DNA from: Gilvimarinus polysaccharolyticus
Lineage (GTDB): Bacteria; Pseudomonadota; Gammaproteobacteria; Pseudomonadales; Cellvibrionaceae
Direction of reading: 5' to 3'
Length of the DNA stretch: 64,000 nt
NCBI RefSeq assembly: GCF_001187555.1
Contig: NZ_LFIJ01000001.1
Location: 1,700,078 to 1,764,077, forward strand
Shown here: piece after piece, positions 56,784 to 64,000 of the stretch
Position numbering within the stretch: position 1 is the stretch's first letter
Layout of the letters: every line of letters starts with the position of its first letter
Notes under the pieces: generated by a model
The model's input: the letters and a program-made list of their open reading frames with translations, nothing else
Databases searched by the model: none
Told to the model about the DNA's origin: nothing
Made by a program: the position numbers and the translations under genes

Positions 56784-57695
56784 TTATTTCTCATGTTTAA
56801 TAACGCTAGGACCACAATGCGCCAAAGCCTCTAAACGTTCATCTTTTTCTTGCCAGATTTTATTAATCCAGCGCTGAAAGTGCGCCCGGAACTCAGGATC
56901 TTCGGTGTAGTTGCCCAACAAATCCTCGGCAATGTTCAGCTCCCGTGCGTGAACAGTAACGTGCCCTACGCGTCCGCCAATATACTGCATAAAGCTCGGC
57001 CGCCCCTCGGGGTAGTGAATCGTAACATCCAATAGCGATGCAATACGGCCATTCATAGCAGTTAGCGTAAAGGCTAAACCACCGGCTTTAGGCAATAATA
57101 AATGACGGTAAGGAGATGCTTGCGCACGATGTTTCGCAGGGGTGAAGCGTGTCCCTTCTAGGTAACTAATAATGGTTACCGGTTTTTCGCTGTAACGTTC
57201 GCACTGCTTTTGCGTCGTCGCCAAATCTTTACCGGCTAAACTTGGGTCGCGGGCAATTTGCGCCTTAGAATGACGCCGCATAAAGGGAAAGTCTAGCGCC
57301 CAAAAAGCCAAGCCCAATACCGGAATCCAAATTAACGACGCCTTTAAAAAAAACTTAAAGTACGGCAACTGACGATTAAACACTCGCATTAGCACTAGGA
57401 TATCAACCCAGCTTTGATGATTAACCACCAACATAAACCATTGCCGACGGGTAAAGTGTTGCGGGCCATCGTAAGCAATACTTGTAGGTAATAACCAGCG
57501 CTGGTGGGTGTTATTAATAGAGATCCATGCACTGGCAATTTTATCCAGCCAGCGGGTTAACGCTGGCCGGTGTGGGCTGCGCTGCAACGCCAGTTTAAAA
57601 AGCGCTAAAGCTATCAGCGGCAAACCAAGCAACAACGTTGCTATAACAAATAACAACAACGATAAAGTGCCACGCACCACCGAGATCAGCCACAT
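56784..57695 (-). CDS. PlsC-like 1-acylglycerol-3-phosphate acyltransferase (YihG-like)
   Basis: The 303-residue protein has the HX4D motif in FMLVVNHQSWVDILVL, the glycerophosphate-binding FPEG-type motif as SYLEGTRFTPAKH, and an N-terminal membrane region. It resembles YihG/YciA-type membrane acyltransferases that act on phospholipids. It begins 11 bases after fabV and ends seven bases before the LpxL-like gene, so the three probably form a lipid-supply operon. It is not a close match to the essential PlsC, so redundancy or a lipid A-related role is possible. Confidence 0.88.
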   Translation of the reverse strand: MWLISVVRGTLSLLLFVIATLLLGLPLIALALFKLALQRSPHRPALTRWLDKIASAWISINNTHQRWLLPTSIAYDGPQHFTRRQWFMLVVNHQSWVDILVLMRVFNRQLPYFKFFLKASLIWIPVLGLAFWALDFPFMRRHSKAQIARDPSLAGKDLATTQKQCERYSEKPVTIISYLEGTRFTPAKHRAQASPYRHLLLPKAGGLAFTLTAMNGRIASLLDVTIHYPEGRPSFMQYIGGRVGHVTVHARELNIAEDLLGNYTEDPEFRAHFQRWINKIWQEKDERLEALAHCGPSVIKHEK

Positions 57696-57706
57696 TACAA
57701 AATCAC

Positions 57707-58891
57707 TTAAAAGTTATGAGACACCAAAGGAGAGGTTTCGGCCTCGTAGTCTACGCCGTCAAAACCAAAGCCAAATAACTTTAAAAAGTTCTCGTGATAG
57801 GTTTTATAGTCGCTAATTTGCATTAAATTTTCTTCTGTCACTTGCGGCCAAATAGCTTCTACCTCGGCCTGCGTGGCAGGGTCTAACTCTAACTCATCAA
57901 CCCTAAAGCGGTTGTCACTGTCCAAACGGGGGTTGGCACTGTACAAACACTCGCCAAACAAACGTTGTATTTGTTCGATGCAACCTTCGTGGGTGCCCTT
58001 CGCTTTCATCACTTTAAAAAGAATCGACATATATAAAGGCATTACCGGAATCGCCGAGCTGGCCTGAGTGACCAATGCTTTTAATACCGAAACATTAGCG
58101 CTAACCTTTTTATCGGTTAAACGCTCGGCAATAGCACTAGCGGCACGGTCTAAATCTTCTTTTGCCTTACCGATAGTCGCGTGACCGTAGATGGGCCAAG
58201 TCAACTTATCGCCTAAATAAGTGTAAGCGACTGTTTTAGCGCCCTCGGCTAATACATCAGCCTCGGCCAGTGCATCTAACCACATTTCCCAATCTTCGCC
58301 GCCCATCACCTTAACGGTGTTATTAATCTCTTCGTCTGAGGCAGGCTCAACCGTAATATCTGAGATTTTCATGGTATCGGTGTTCAAGTTCTTAGCGGTG
58401 TAGCCCTCACCAATCGGCTTTAATACCGAGTTATAGGTCTCACCGGTGTTAGGGTCGGTACGCCGAGGCGAGGCCAGTGAATAAACCACTAAGTCCACTT
58501 TGCCTAAATCTTCTTTAATAGCGGCAATGGCTTGGGCCTTAATTTCATTACTAAAGGCATCGCCATTAATGGTGCGGGCATACAAGCCGTCTTGCTCGGC
58601 AGCGGCGTGAAATGCGGCCGTATTATAGTAACCGGCCGATGCGGTTTTGCGCTCTGTAGGCGGCTTTTCAAAGCACAAACCCAAGGTTTTAGCACCACTG
58701 CCGTAGGCGGCGGTAATGCGCGACGCCAAGCCGTAGCCAGTCGAGCAGCCAATTACCAGTACGTTTTTGGGGCCACCCGCCACTTCGCCCTGGGCGCGAG
58801 TGTAGTCAATTTGCTCTTGCACGTGGGCCGCACAGCCTTGCGGGTGGGCGTTAATACAAATAAAACCACGAACTTTTGGCTTGATAATCAT
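57707..58891 (-). CDS. fabV: Enoyl-ACP reductase FabV
   Basis: This 394-residue NADH-dependent enoyl reductase catalyses the final step of fatty acid elongation and is naturally resistant to triclosan. Diagnostics are [20 protein letters not shown] at the N-terminus, the cofactor motif [28 protein letters not shown], and the active-site region [18 protein letters not shown] with Tyr and Lys. The ATG at 58891 gives the standard start; an upstream extension to 58960 is unconserved. Together with the FabY-like enzyme at 1-1836 it suggests a fatty acid synthesis variant common in Pseudomonas. Confidence 0.96.
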   Translation of the reverse strand: MIIKPKVRGFICINAHPQGCAAHVQEQIDYTRAQGEVAGGPKNVLVIGCSTGYGLASRITAAYGSGAKTLGLCFEKPPTERKTASAGYYNTAAFHAAAEQDGLYARTINGDAFSNEIKAQAIAAIKEDLGKVDLVVYSLASPRRTDPNTGETYNSVLKPIGEGYTAKNLNTDTMKISDITVEPASDEEINNTVKVMGGEDWEMWLDALAEADVLAEGAKTVAYTYLGDKLTWPIYGHATIGKAKEDLDRAASAIAERLTDKKVSANVSVLKALVTQASSAIPVMPLYMSILFKVMKAKGTHEGCIEQIQRLFGECLYSANPRLDSDNRFRVDELELDPATQAEVEAIWPQVTEENLMQISDYKTYHENFLKLFGFGFDGVDYEAETSPLVSHNF

Positions 58892-59055
58892 AGACTTGCA
58901 TCCTATTGTATAAACATTTAGCGGCCGCCTGCCGCTGCGCAACCAAACGGTTGCAGTCACTAAAAAGAGAGTATTATAGTGCTCTTAGCGCCGATTAACA
59001 GAGCCTAACGACTCACGCCAGCTTCGGCTTGTGTTTTAACCCAATAGGAGTTTGT

Positions 59056-59466
59056 ATGATCTACCCCATGGCGGCCTTAGTGCTGCTGACATTTTATGCC
59101 GCTCTACGCATGTTTATGGCACGGGTCGCGGCCGTAAAAAACAACCAAGTGTCCATTGAGTACTTTAAAACCTACTCCACCCCAAGCGATCAATTACCGG
59201 CAATCATGATCTACACCCAGCGCTGCTACAACAACCTGCTGGAAATGCCCATTCTGTTCTACGCCGCATGCCTAACCGCTATGGCCACTCAGCTAACTGG
59301 CACCTTAATGCTCGTGCTGGCATGGTTGTATGTGGCGTGCCGTATTGGCCAAGCTGCGCTGCACCTGCGAGGCAAAATTAGGTGGCGCATGCGCCTGTTC
59401 ATGGCCAGTATGATTTGTTTATTGGCTATGTGGGGCGTATTGGTAGGCACCGCACTGGCACGCTAG
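59056..59466 (+). CDS. MAPEG family membrane protein
   Basis: A 136-residue four-helix membrane protein with the MAPEG pattern: MAALVLLTFYAALRMFMARVAAVKN, a central loop YTQRCYNNLLEMPILFYAACL carrying the conserved Glu, and the LYVACRIGQAALHL motif. The family includes glutathione transferases and peroxidases in eukaryotes; bacterial members are poorly understood. The ATG at 59056 has AGGAG upstream. It is divergent from fabV and stands alone. Confidence 0.85.
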   Translation: MIYPMAALVLLTFYAALRMFMARVAAVKNNQVSIEYFKTYSTPSDQLPAIMIYTQRCYNNLLEMPILFYAACLTAMATQLTGTLMLVLAWLYVACRIGQAALHLRGKIRWRMRLFMASMICLLAMWGVLVGTALAR

Positions 59467-59680
59467 GCTTATCAATAAAGGCGCCCACTGGACAATGCTC
59501 GGCGGACGCCCTTGTACAAATCATTAGCCGTACGGCCTGAAACAGAGCCTACCGTCCTCAATCAGCGCTACAGCACGCTATGCCGATGAGCAGACGGCCT
59601 ATCAATAATAAAAATTAAGCGAGCACCAAGGATTTTGCTGCCTGCAACGTCTTACCTCTTAATAGCGCTACGGTAAATCT

Positions 59681-60214
59681 ATGGATCCAGACAACCTCAG
59701 CCAACTTATCCAGCGCGCTCAAGCCGGTGAGGCGGATGCCTTTAGCGAGCTGCTCGAGGCACATTACGAGCTTATCTACCGTTTTGCCTTTCGTTGGTGC
59801 GCCAAACGCGAAGCGGCCGAAGATATTACCCAGCAATGTTGTATCAAACTGGCTGGCGCCATTAAACAGTTCCAACATCGGTCAAAGTTTAGTACTTGGC
59901 TATACCGATTGGTCATTAATACCGCTCACGATTGGCAGCGTCACGAAGGGCGTCACCATCAAACTGACACTAGCTGCGATCAACCTGTTGCCGCAACAGC
60001 CCAAGATGAATCCGCTATTTATTTGCAACAGGTACTCAAACAACTAGACGTTATGGGCGAGGGATTGCGAGAAACCGCACTGTTAGTTCTGGCCGAGGGT
60101 TTTAATCACCGCGAGGCAGCCGAGATACTCGGCGTCAAAGAATCCACTATTTCCTGGCGTTTACACCACATGCGAAAGCAGCTCGCATCAACCGATGGAG
60201 CGCACACATCATGA
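59681..60214 (+). CDS. ECF RNA polymerase sigma factor
   Basis: The 177-residue protein has sigma-70 region 2 (FSELLEAHYELIYRFAFRWC, EDITQQCCIKLAGAIKQF, FSTWLYRLVINTAHDWQRH) and region 4 (ALLVLAEGFNHREAAEILGVKESTISWRLHHMRKQL). Its stop overlaps the next start codon in ATGA, so it is coupled to the VWA membrane protein, which may regulate it. The 214-bp upstream region holds no gene. No classic anti-sigma zinc finger is present, so regulation by the membrane partner is an inference. Confidence 0.88.
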   Translation: MDPDNLSQLIQRAQAGEADAFSELLEAHYELIYRFAFRWCAKREAAEDITQQCCIKLAGAIKQFQHRSKFSTWLYRLVINTAHDWQRHEGRHHQTDTSCDQPVAATAQDESAIYLQQVLKQLDVMGEGLRETALLVLAEGFNHREAAEILGVKESTISWRLHHMRKQLASTDGAHTS

Positions 60215-62196
60215 CTGACATCGATAAATTACTGCAACAACAAAATATTCCGCCCGCTGACCCCGCTGCCAAGCAGGCCGCCATGCGCGCTGCATTAGCA
60301 GAGTTTCAACAAGAGCACGAAGCGACACAAAACAAAAAACAAAATAATCGCTCCAGCGGCCAAGGATTTTGGCAGCGCTTGCGTCTTATTAAAGACGCAA
60401 CCTTAAGGAGCATGATTATGACCTCATTCACTAAACGCACATTATTTGCTGGCTTCGCAGCCGCCAGTGTTACCGTTCTTGGATTTTTTATTGCCCTGCC
60501 TATGCTGCTATCAGTGTCGCCACCAAGCATTGACAACCAAATCAAAATCTCTGAGATCAATATGTCCAGCGCACCAAGCACTACCGTATACCAGCCAATG
60601 GCTGAAGATATAATGGTTGAAGAAGTCGTAATAACAGGCTACGCAAAGCCTGAAATGCAAGCAAGCCTCCCAGCCCACCGTACAGCATCCAAGCTAAGCC
60701 TGCCTGCATCCCACGGCGACGTCATGCACATGAATGCCAGCCCAATAATGACCGACGTAGCGGTTCAACCCGCACCACAAAATCGCGATAAGTTTTCCGA
60801 ACAGCAAGAAAACCCTGTTAAGCGCACCGCCGACGAACCTGTCTCTACCTTTTCAATCGACGTCGATACCGCCTCTTACAGCTTTGTTCGCAGCCAGTTA
60901 AACAATGGCATACTGCCGCCTAAAAATGCGGTACGAGTAGAAGAAATGCTTAACTATTTTGATTACAACTACCCCGTACCACAAAACCAAGAGCAGCCCT
61001 TTTTACCCAGCGTTGCCATTACTGACTCGCCCTGGGCCGAGGGTAAAAAGCTGCTGCACATTGGCATCAAAGGTTACGATGTGAGCGCTCAGCAAAAACC
61101 CAAAACAAACTTGGTTTTTCTGTTAGATGTTTCCGGCTCGATGAACAGCCCCAACAAGCTGCCATTGGTTAAGCAATCTATGGATATGCTACTGGGCAGT
61201 TTAAAGCCAGACGATACTGTCGCCATAGTTGTATATGCTGGCGCTGCTGGCACCGTACTTGAACCCACCGCCGTTAAAGACAAACAAAAAATACTAACGG
61301 CGATGCGCAACCTAGAAGCCGGCGGCTCCACCGCTGGCGCCGAAGGCATTAAGCAGGCTTACCAACTTGCCGAGGCCAACTTCGACCAAGACGCCGTTAA
61401 CCGCATCATACTCGCCACCGATGGCGACTTTAATGTGGGCATTAACGATACCGAACAACTCAAGGGCTACATTGAGCGCAAACGTGAACAAGGTATTTTT
61501 CTTAGCGTGCTGGGCTTTGGCCGAGGCAACTATAACGACGAGCTAATGCAAACGCTGGCGCAAAACGGCAACGGCGTAGCAGCCTATATAGACACGTTAA
61601 GCGAAGCGCAAAAGGTACTCGTACAAGAGGCCAATGCCGCCCTATTCCCCATTGCTAAAGACGTAAAAATCCAGCTAGAGCTCAACCCCGCTAAAGTGGC
61701 AGAATACCGTCTAATTGGCTACGAAACTCGGCTATTAAACCGCGAAGATTTTAACAACGATAAAGTAGATGCCGGAGACATCGGCGCGGGCCACAGCGTA
61801 ACCGCACTCTACGAGCTAACCCTAACCGGCTCCGATGCGGCGCTTATCGACGCTAGCCGCTACACCAGCAACACCTTAGAGGAAACCAACAACAGCAGCG
61901 AATACGGCTTTTTAAAACTGCGCTACAAGCTGCCCAAAGAGAGCGAATCAAAACTGCTGCAAAGAGCCATAACTACCGCAGATAGCCAAGTAGATGATCG
62001 CTTACAAAATGATGTAGCCTTTGCCACCGCTGTGGCTGGATTTGCGCAACACCTTAAAGGCAGCGTGTACCTCAAAAACTTTAGTTACGATGACATCATC
62101 GCCATGGCGCAAGCCAGCAAAGGCGACGATCTTTATGGCTACCGCACCGAGTTTATTCAGCTGGTACGCAAAGCGAAGATCGCAAAAGAGTTGTAA
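60211..62196 (+). CDS. VWA-domain membrane protein with DUF3520 C-terminus
   Basis: The 661-residue protein has a cytoplasmic N-terminal segment (residues 1-75), a membrane helix (about residues 76-105, FAGFAAASVTVLGFFIALPMLL), the von Willebrand N-terminal region ending in EPVSTFSIDVDTASYSFVRSQL, a VWA domain with MIDAS LLDVSGSMNSPNKL and LATDGDF, and a C-terminal DUF3520 region. It resembles E. coli YfbK. The segment VEEVVITGYA near residue 140 looks like a TonB-receptor plug motif. A second, better-spaced start at 60418 (AAGGAG) lies after a 9-bp hairpin, so a shorter product beginning at residue 70 is possible. It is coupled to the ECF sigma gene, so it may sense envelope state. Confidence 0.84.
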   Translation: MTDIDKLLQQQNIPPADPAAKQAAMRAALAEFQQEHEATQNKKQNNRSSGQGFWQRLRLIKDATLRSMIMTSFTKRTLFAGFAAASVTVLGFFIALPMLLSVSPPSIDNQIKISEINMSSAPSTTVYQPMAEDIMVEEVVITGYAKPEMQASLPAHRTASKLSLPASHGDVMHMNASPIMTDVAVQPAPQNRDKFSEQQENPVKRTADEPVSTFSIDVDTASYSFVRSQLNNGILPPKNAVRVEEMLNYFDYNYPVPQNQEQPFLPSVAITDSPWAEGKKLLHIGIKGYDVSAQQKPKTNLVFLLDVSGSMNSPNKLPLVKQSMDMLLGSLKPDDTVAIVVYAGAAGTVLEPTAVKDKQKILTAMRNLEAGGSTAGAEGIKQAYQLAEANFDQDAVNRIILATDGDFNVGINDTEQLKGYIERKREQGIFLSVLGFGRGNYNDELMQTLAQNGNGVAAYIDTLSEAQKVLVQEANAALFPIAKDVKIQLELNPAKVAEYRLIGYETRLLNREDFNNDKVDAGDIGAGHSVTALYELTLTGSDAALIDASRYTSNTLEETNNSSEYGFLKLRYKLPKESESKLLQRAITTADSQVDDRLQNDVAFATAVAGFAQHLKGSVYLKNFSYDDIIAMAQASKGDDLYGYRTEFIQLVRKAKIAKEL

Positions 62197-62322
62197 CTGA
62201 TGGGGTGGCCCCGCGTTCGAGTAATATTACGACGGGGCCATTGGGGCGGTTAAAACAAACTAGTCAGTCGTAACGCTAATCTAACTAAGATGAAAAGCAT
62301 GGGACGCGTACGCCCCACTCGG

Positions 62323-63765
62323 TTACATTCCGGCCAACTGTTCTGCGGCCACCCAGCCGCCACCTAGCGATTTGTATACCGCAATCAGGTTTAACAGCAC
62401 CTGAATATCACTTTGCGCCAACTGGGCGCTTACATCTAACTGCGAGCGCTGAGCATCCAGCACCGTTAAAAAATCGCCATTGCCTAGCTCAAACTTGCGC
62501 CCCGCAAGATCGGCCGCCTTAGTGCTAGCTTTTGCCGCTTGCTGTAAGCCGGCGCGACGCTGCTCTTCGCGGGTGTAGTTTTGCAGACTGTTGTCAGTCT
62601 CTTCTAGCGCGACCAGTACGCTTTGTTCAAACTCGGCCAAGCGCGCCTCGGTGCGGGCATCGGCGGCGTCAATCTGTGCGTTAACCCGGCCCATGTCAAA
62701 CGCGGCCCAGCGAATTTGCGGCGCAAATAAAAACGTCGAGGTCACACTGTCGCCTAGGCGTGACCAATCGCTGGACAAATATCCGAGGCCTCCAGTAATG
62801 CTAATGCTCGGGTACAAATCGGCCACGCGGATATTGTATTGCGCCACCGACGCGGTCAATGCGTGCTCGGCACGGTGAATGTCGGGCCGACGCTGCAGCA
62901 TACTTTTCGGGTCGCCCACAGCAAAGGTTGCGGGTAAACTCGGCAGTGGTTGCACCTCGGCCAATTGGTTTTTTAGCTCGGGCAATTTGCGTCCGGTTAA
63001 TACCCCCAAACGATTTAGCGCCGTATTAATCTCGGCCTCGATACTGGGTACGCGGGCGCGGGTAAGCTCTAATTGCGATGTAGCCTGAGCGACGTTTAGC
63101 TCGTCCCCCAAGCCCACCTCAAAATAGCGCTCTGTCAAATTAAGGGTTTGACGCTGAATCGCCACGTTTTGCGCTGCTACATCCAGCAGGTACTGAAAAC
63201 CGCGCAAGTTAACATAGGCGCTTGCCACCTCGGCGCTAACGCTGACCTGAGCTGCGTGTAAATCGGCCTCGCTCGCGGCCGCCAGCGCTTGTGACTCGCG
63301 CACGCCGTTGCGCACCCGGCCAAACAAATCTAGCTCCCAGCTAACGTCTAAGCCGGTGGCATAGGTTTGGCTGATACGCGAACCCGCCTCGCCCACCACA
63401 TCGGCGCTTTGGCGCTGACGGGTGGTACTAAGCCCGGCCTCGACCGTCGGGTAGCGATCAAACTTGCTCTCGCGTAAATAAGCGCGAGACTCGGCTAGCG
63501 AGGCCGCCGCGATACGCACACTGTGATTGTGCGTAAGCGCACTGGTCACCAACCGATTTAATTGCACATCGTTAAGTTGCGACCACCATGCAGCAATAGG
63601 CTGTGCCTCGGTTGCCGGTGCCGGCAGAGCAAAGCTCGCATCCGGCGCTGGCAATTGCGCGCTATCACGCACAGTGTCGGGTGATTTAAACGAACTACAA
63701 GCCGCTATCGCTAGGGGCAGCAAGGCTAGCCCCACTAACTTCACGTAAGATGGTGTGTGTTTCAT
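62323..63765 (-). CDS. RND efflux outer-membrane lipoprotein (NodT family)
   Basis: This 480-residue TolC-like channel begins with a lipoprotein signal (LALLPLAIAACSS, Cys at residue 23) and two OEP repeats, visible in LNRLVTSALTHNHSVRIAAASLAESRAYLR and WELDLFGRVRNGVRESQALAAAS, and again near MLQRRPDIHRAEHAL and WAAFDMGRVNAQIDAADARTEARL. It forms the outer-membrane exit of an efflux pump. It starts 10 bases after the RND permease gene, so both are cotranscribed. Confidence 0.93.
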   Translation of the reverse strand: MKHTPSYVKLVGLALLPLAIAACSSFKSPDTVRDSAQLPAPDASFALPAPATEAQPIAAWWSQLNDVQLNRLVTSALTHNHSVRIAAASLAESRAYLRESKFDRYPTVEAGLSTTRQRQSADVVGEAGSRISQTYATGLDVSWELDLFGRVRNGVRESQALAAASEADLHAAQVSVSAEVASAYVNLRGFQYLLDVAAQNVAIQRQTLNLTERYFEVGLGDELNVAQATSQLELTRARVPSIEAEINTALNRLGVLTGRKLPELKNQLAEVQPLPSLPATFAVGDPKSMLQRRPDIHRAEHALTASVAQYNIRVADLYPSISITGGLGYLSSDWSRLGDSVTSTFLFAPQIRWAAFDMGRVNAQIDAADARTEARLAEFEQSVLVALEETDNSLQNYTREEQRRAGLQQAAKASTKAADLAGRKFELGNGDFLTVLDAQRSQLDVSAQLAQSDIQVLLNLIAVYKSLGGGWVAAEQLAGM

Positions 63766-63774
63766 AAAAACTCC

Positions 63775-64000
63775 TTACCTGTGCGGCTGATGGTGCAGTG
63801 CGTCGGGCGCTGTTTCACCGTCAACCGGTTGTGATTCAGTATCGACCTTTGAGTAACTACGACCTTCAAGCTTGCGCAACAGTACATAAAACACCGGCGT
63901 AAAGAACAAGCCAAAGAAGGTTACGCCCAGCATCCCCGAGAAAACCGCAATACCCATGACGCTGCGCATTTCAGAGCCCGCGCCGGTCGAGAACACCATG
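63775..64000 (-). CDS. RND efflux permease, C-terminal end (cut by window edge)
   Basis: The frame enters from the right edge and its last 75 residues are visible. STGAGSEMRSVMGIAVFSGMLGVTFFGLFFTPVFYVLLRKL is the terminal helix region of the HAE1 (AcrB-like) RND family, and a short hydrophilic tail follows. The upstream part, and any membrane-fusion gene, lie outside the window. The neighbouring outer-membrane channel supports a drug or solvent efflux role, but no substrate can be assigned. Confidence 0.88.
   Translation of the reverse strand, partial: MVFSTGAGSEMRSVMGIAVFSGMLGVTFFGLFFTPVFYVLLRKLEGRSYSKVDTESQPVDGETAPDALHHQPHR

Overview
The window looks like a chromosomal segment of a gammaproteobacterium close to the Pseudomonas/Cellvibrionales group. 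The evidence is the gene order thrS-infC-rpmI-rplT-pheS-pheT-ihfA-merR-tRNA-Pro, a dusA/tal/rssC/rssB/PilZ/mlaA neighbourhood like that of Pseudomonas aeruginosa, the rnd-ycgL-ycgN and dnaX-ybaB-recR clusters, a FabY-type ketoacyl synthase and FabV enoyl reductase, and a SapC-family protein. No phage, insertion sequence, plasmid backbone or CRISPR array was seen. Most genes share similar base composition; the main exception is an A+T-richer FG-GAP lipoprotein gene at 41466-43355.

Layout. 1-5970: a FabY-like fatty-acid initiation enzyme (cut by the left edge), a divergent AraC/GlxA regulator, a methyltransferase, a small heat-shock protein whose 5' leader resembles a ROSE RNA thermometer, an epimerase and a universal stress protein. 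5989-14666: SapC, tRNA-Pro(GGG) and the large translation operon, where infC very probably starts at a rare AUC codon. 14859-19729: DoxX, an ECF sigma/anti-sigma pair, Prc protease and exonuclease III. 19789-26964: a hybrid kinase, an alanine-rich lipoprotein, moaC-moaD-moaE, a DUF481 outer-membrane protein, and a PACE efflux gene divergent from a LysR gene with a palindromic operator between them. 27101-33055: the dusA-tal-TerB and rssB-rssC-PilZ-mlaA block. 33056-36574: a porin with a small trailing gene, then a three-gene operon for a cysteine-rich modified peptide (HvfA/HvfB/HvfC or bufferin type). 36836-43355: hrpA, dps and the FG-GAP lipoprotein. 43408-52587: a coupled amidotransferase/GNAT/VWA/membrane cluster, ycgN-ycgL-rnd, recR-ybaB-dnaX and the 4.5S SRP RNA. 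52678-64000: AbgT transporter, Tpx, a tandem QueD/PTPS-like protein, fabV with two acyltransferases, MAPEG, an ECF sigma coupled to a VWA membrane protein, and an RND efflux system cut by the right edge.

The item closest to a little-described biological system is the operon at 34579-36574. It encodes a secreted precursor with eight EG(K/T/S)CG motifs, a DUF692 (MNIO) iron-dependent peptide-modifying enzyme and a DUF2063 partner, with touching or overlapping reading frames. By family knowledge this makes a post-translationally modified, copper-binding periplasmic peptide. Other items worth attention are the ROSE-like thermometer, the AUC start of infC, the tandem PTPS protein with one decayed metal site, the dual start and hairpin in the VWA gene at 60211, and the symmetric operators in front of the AraC and LysR genes.
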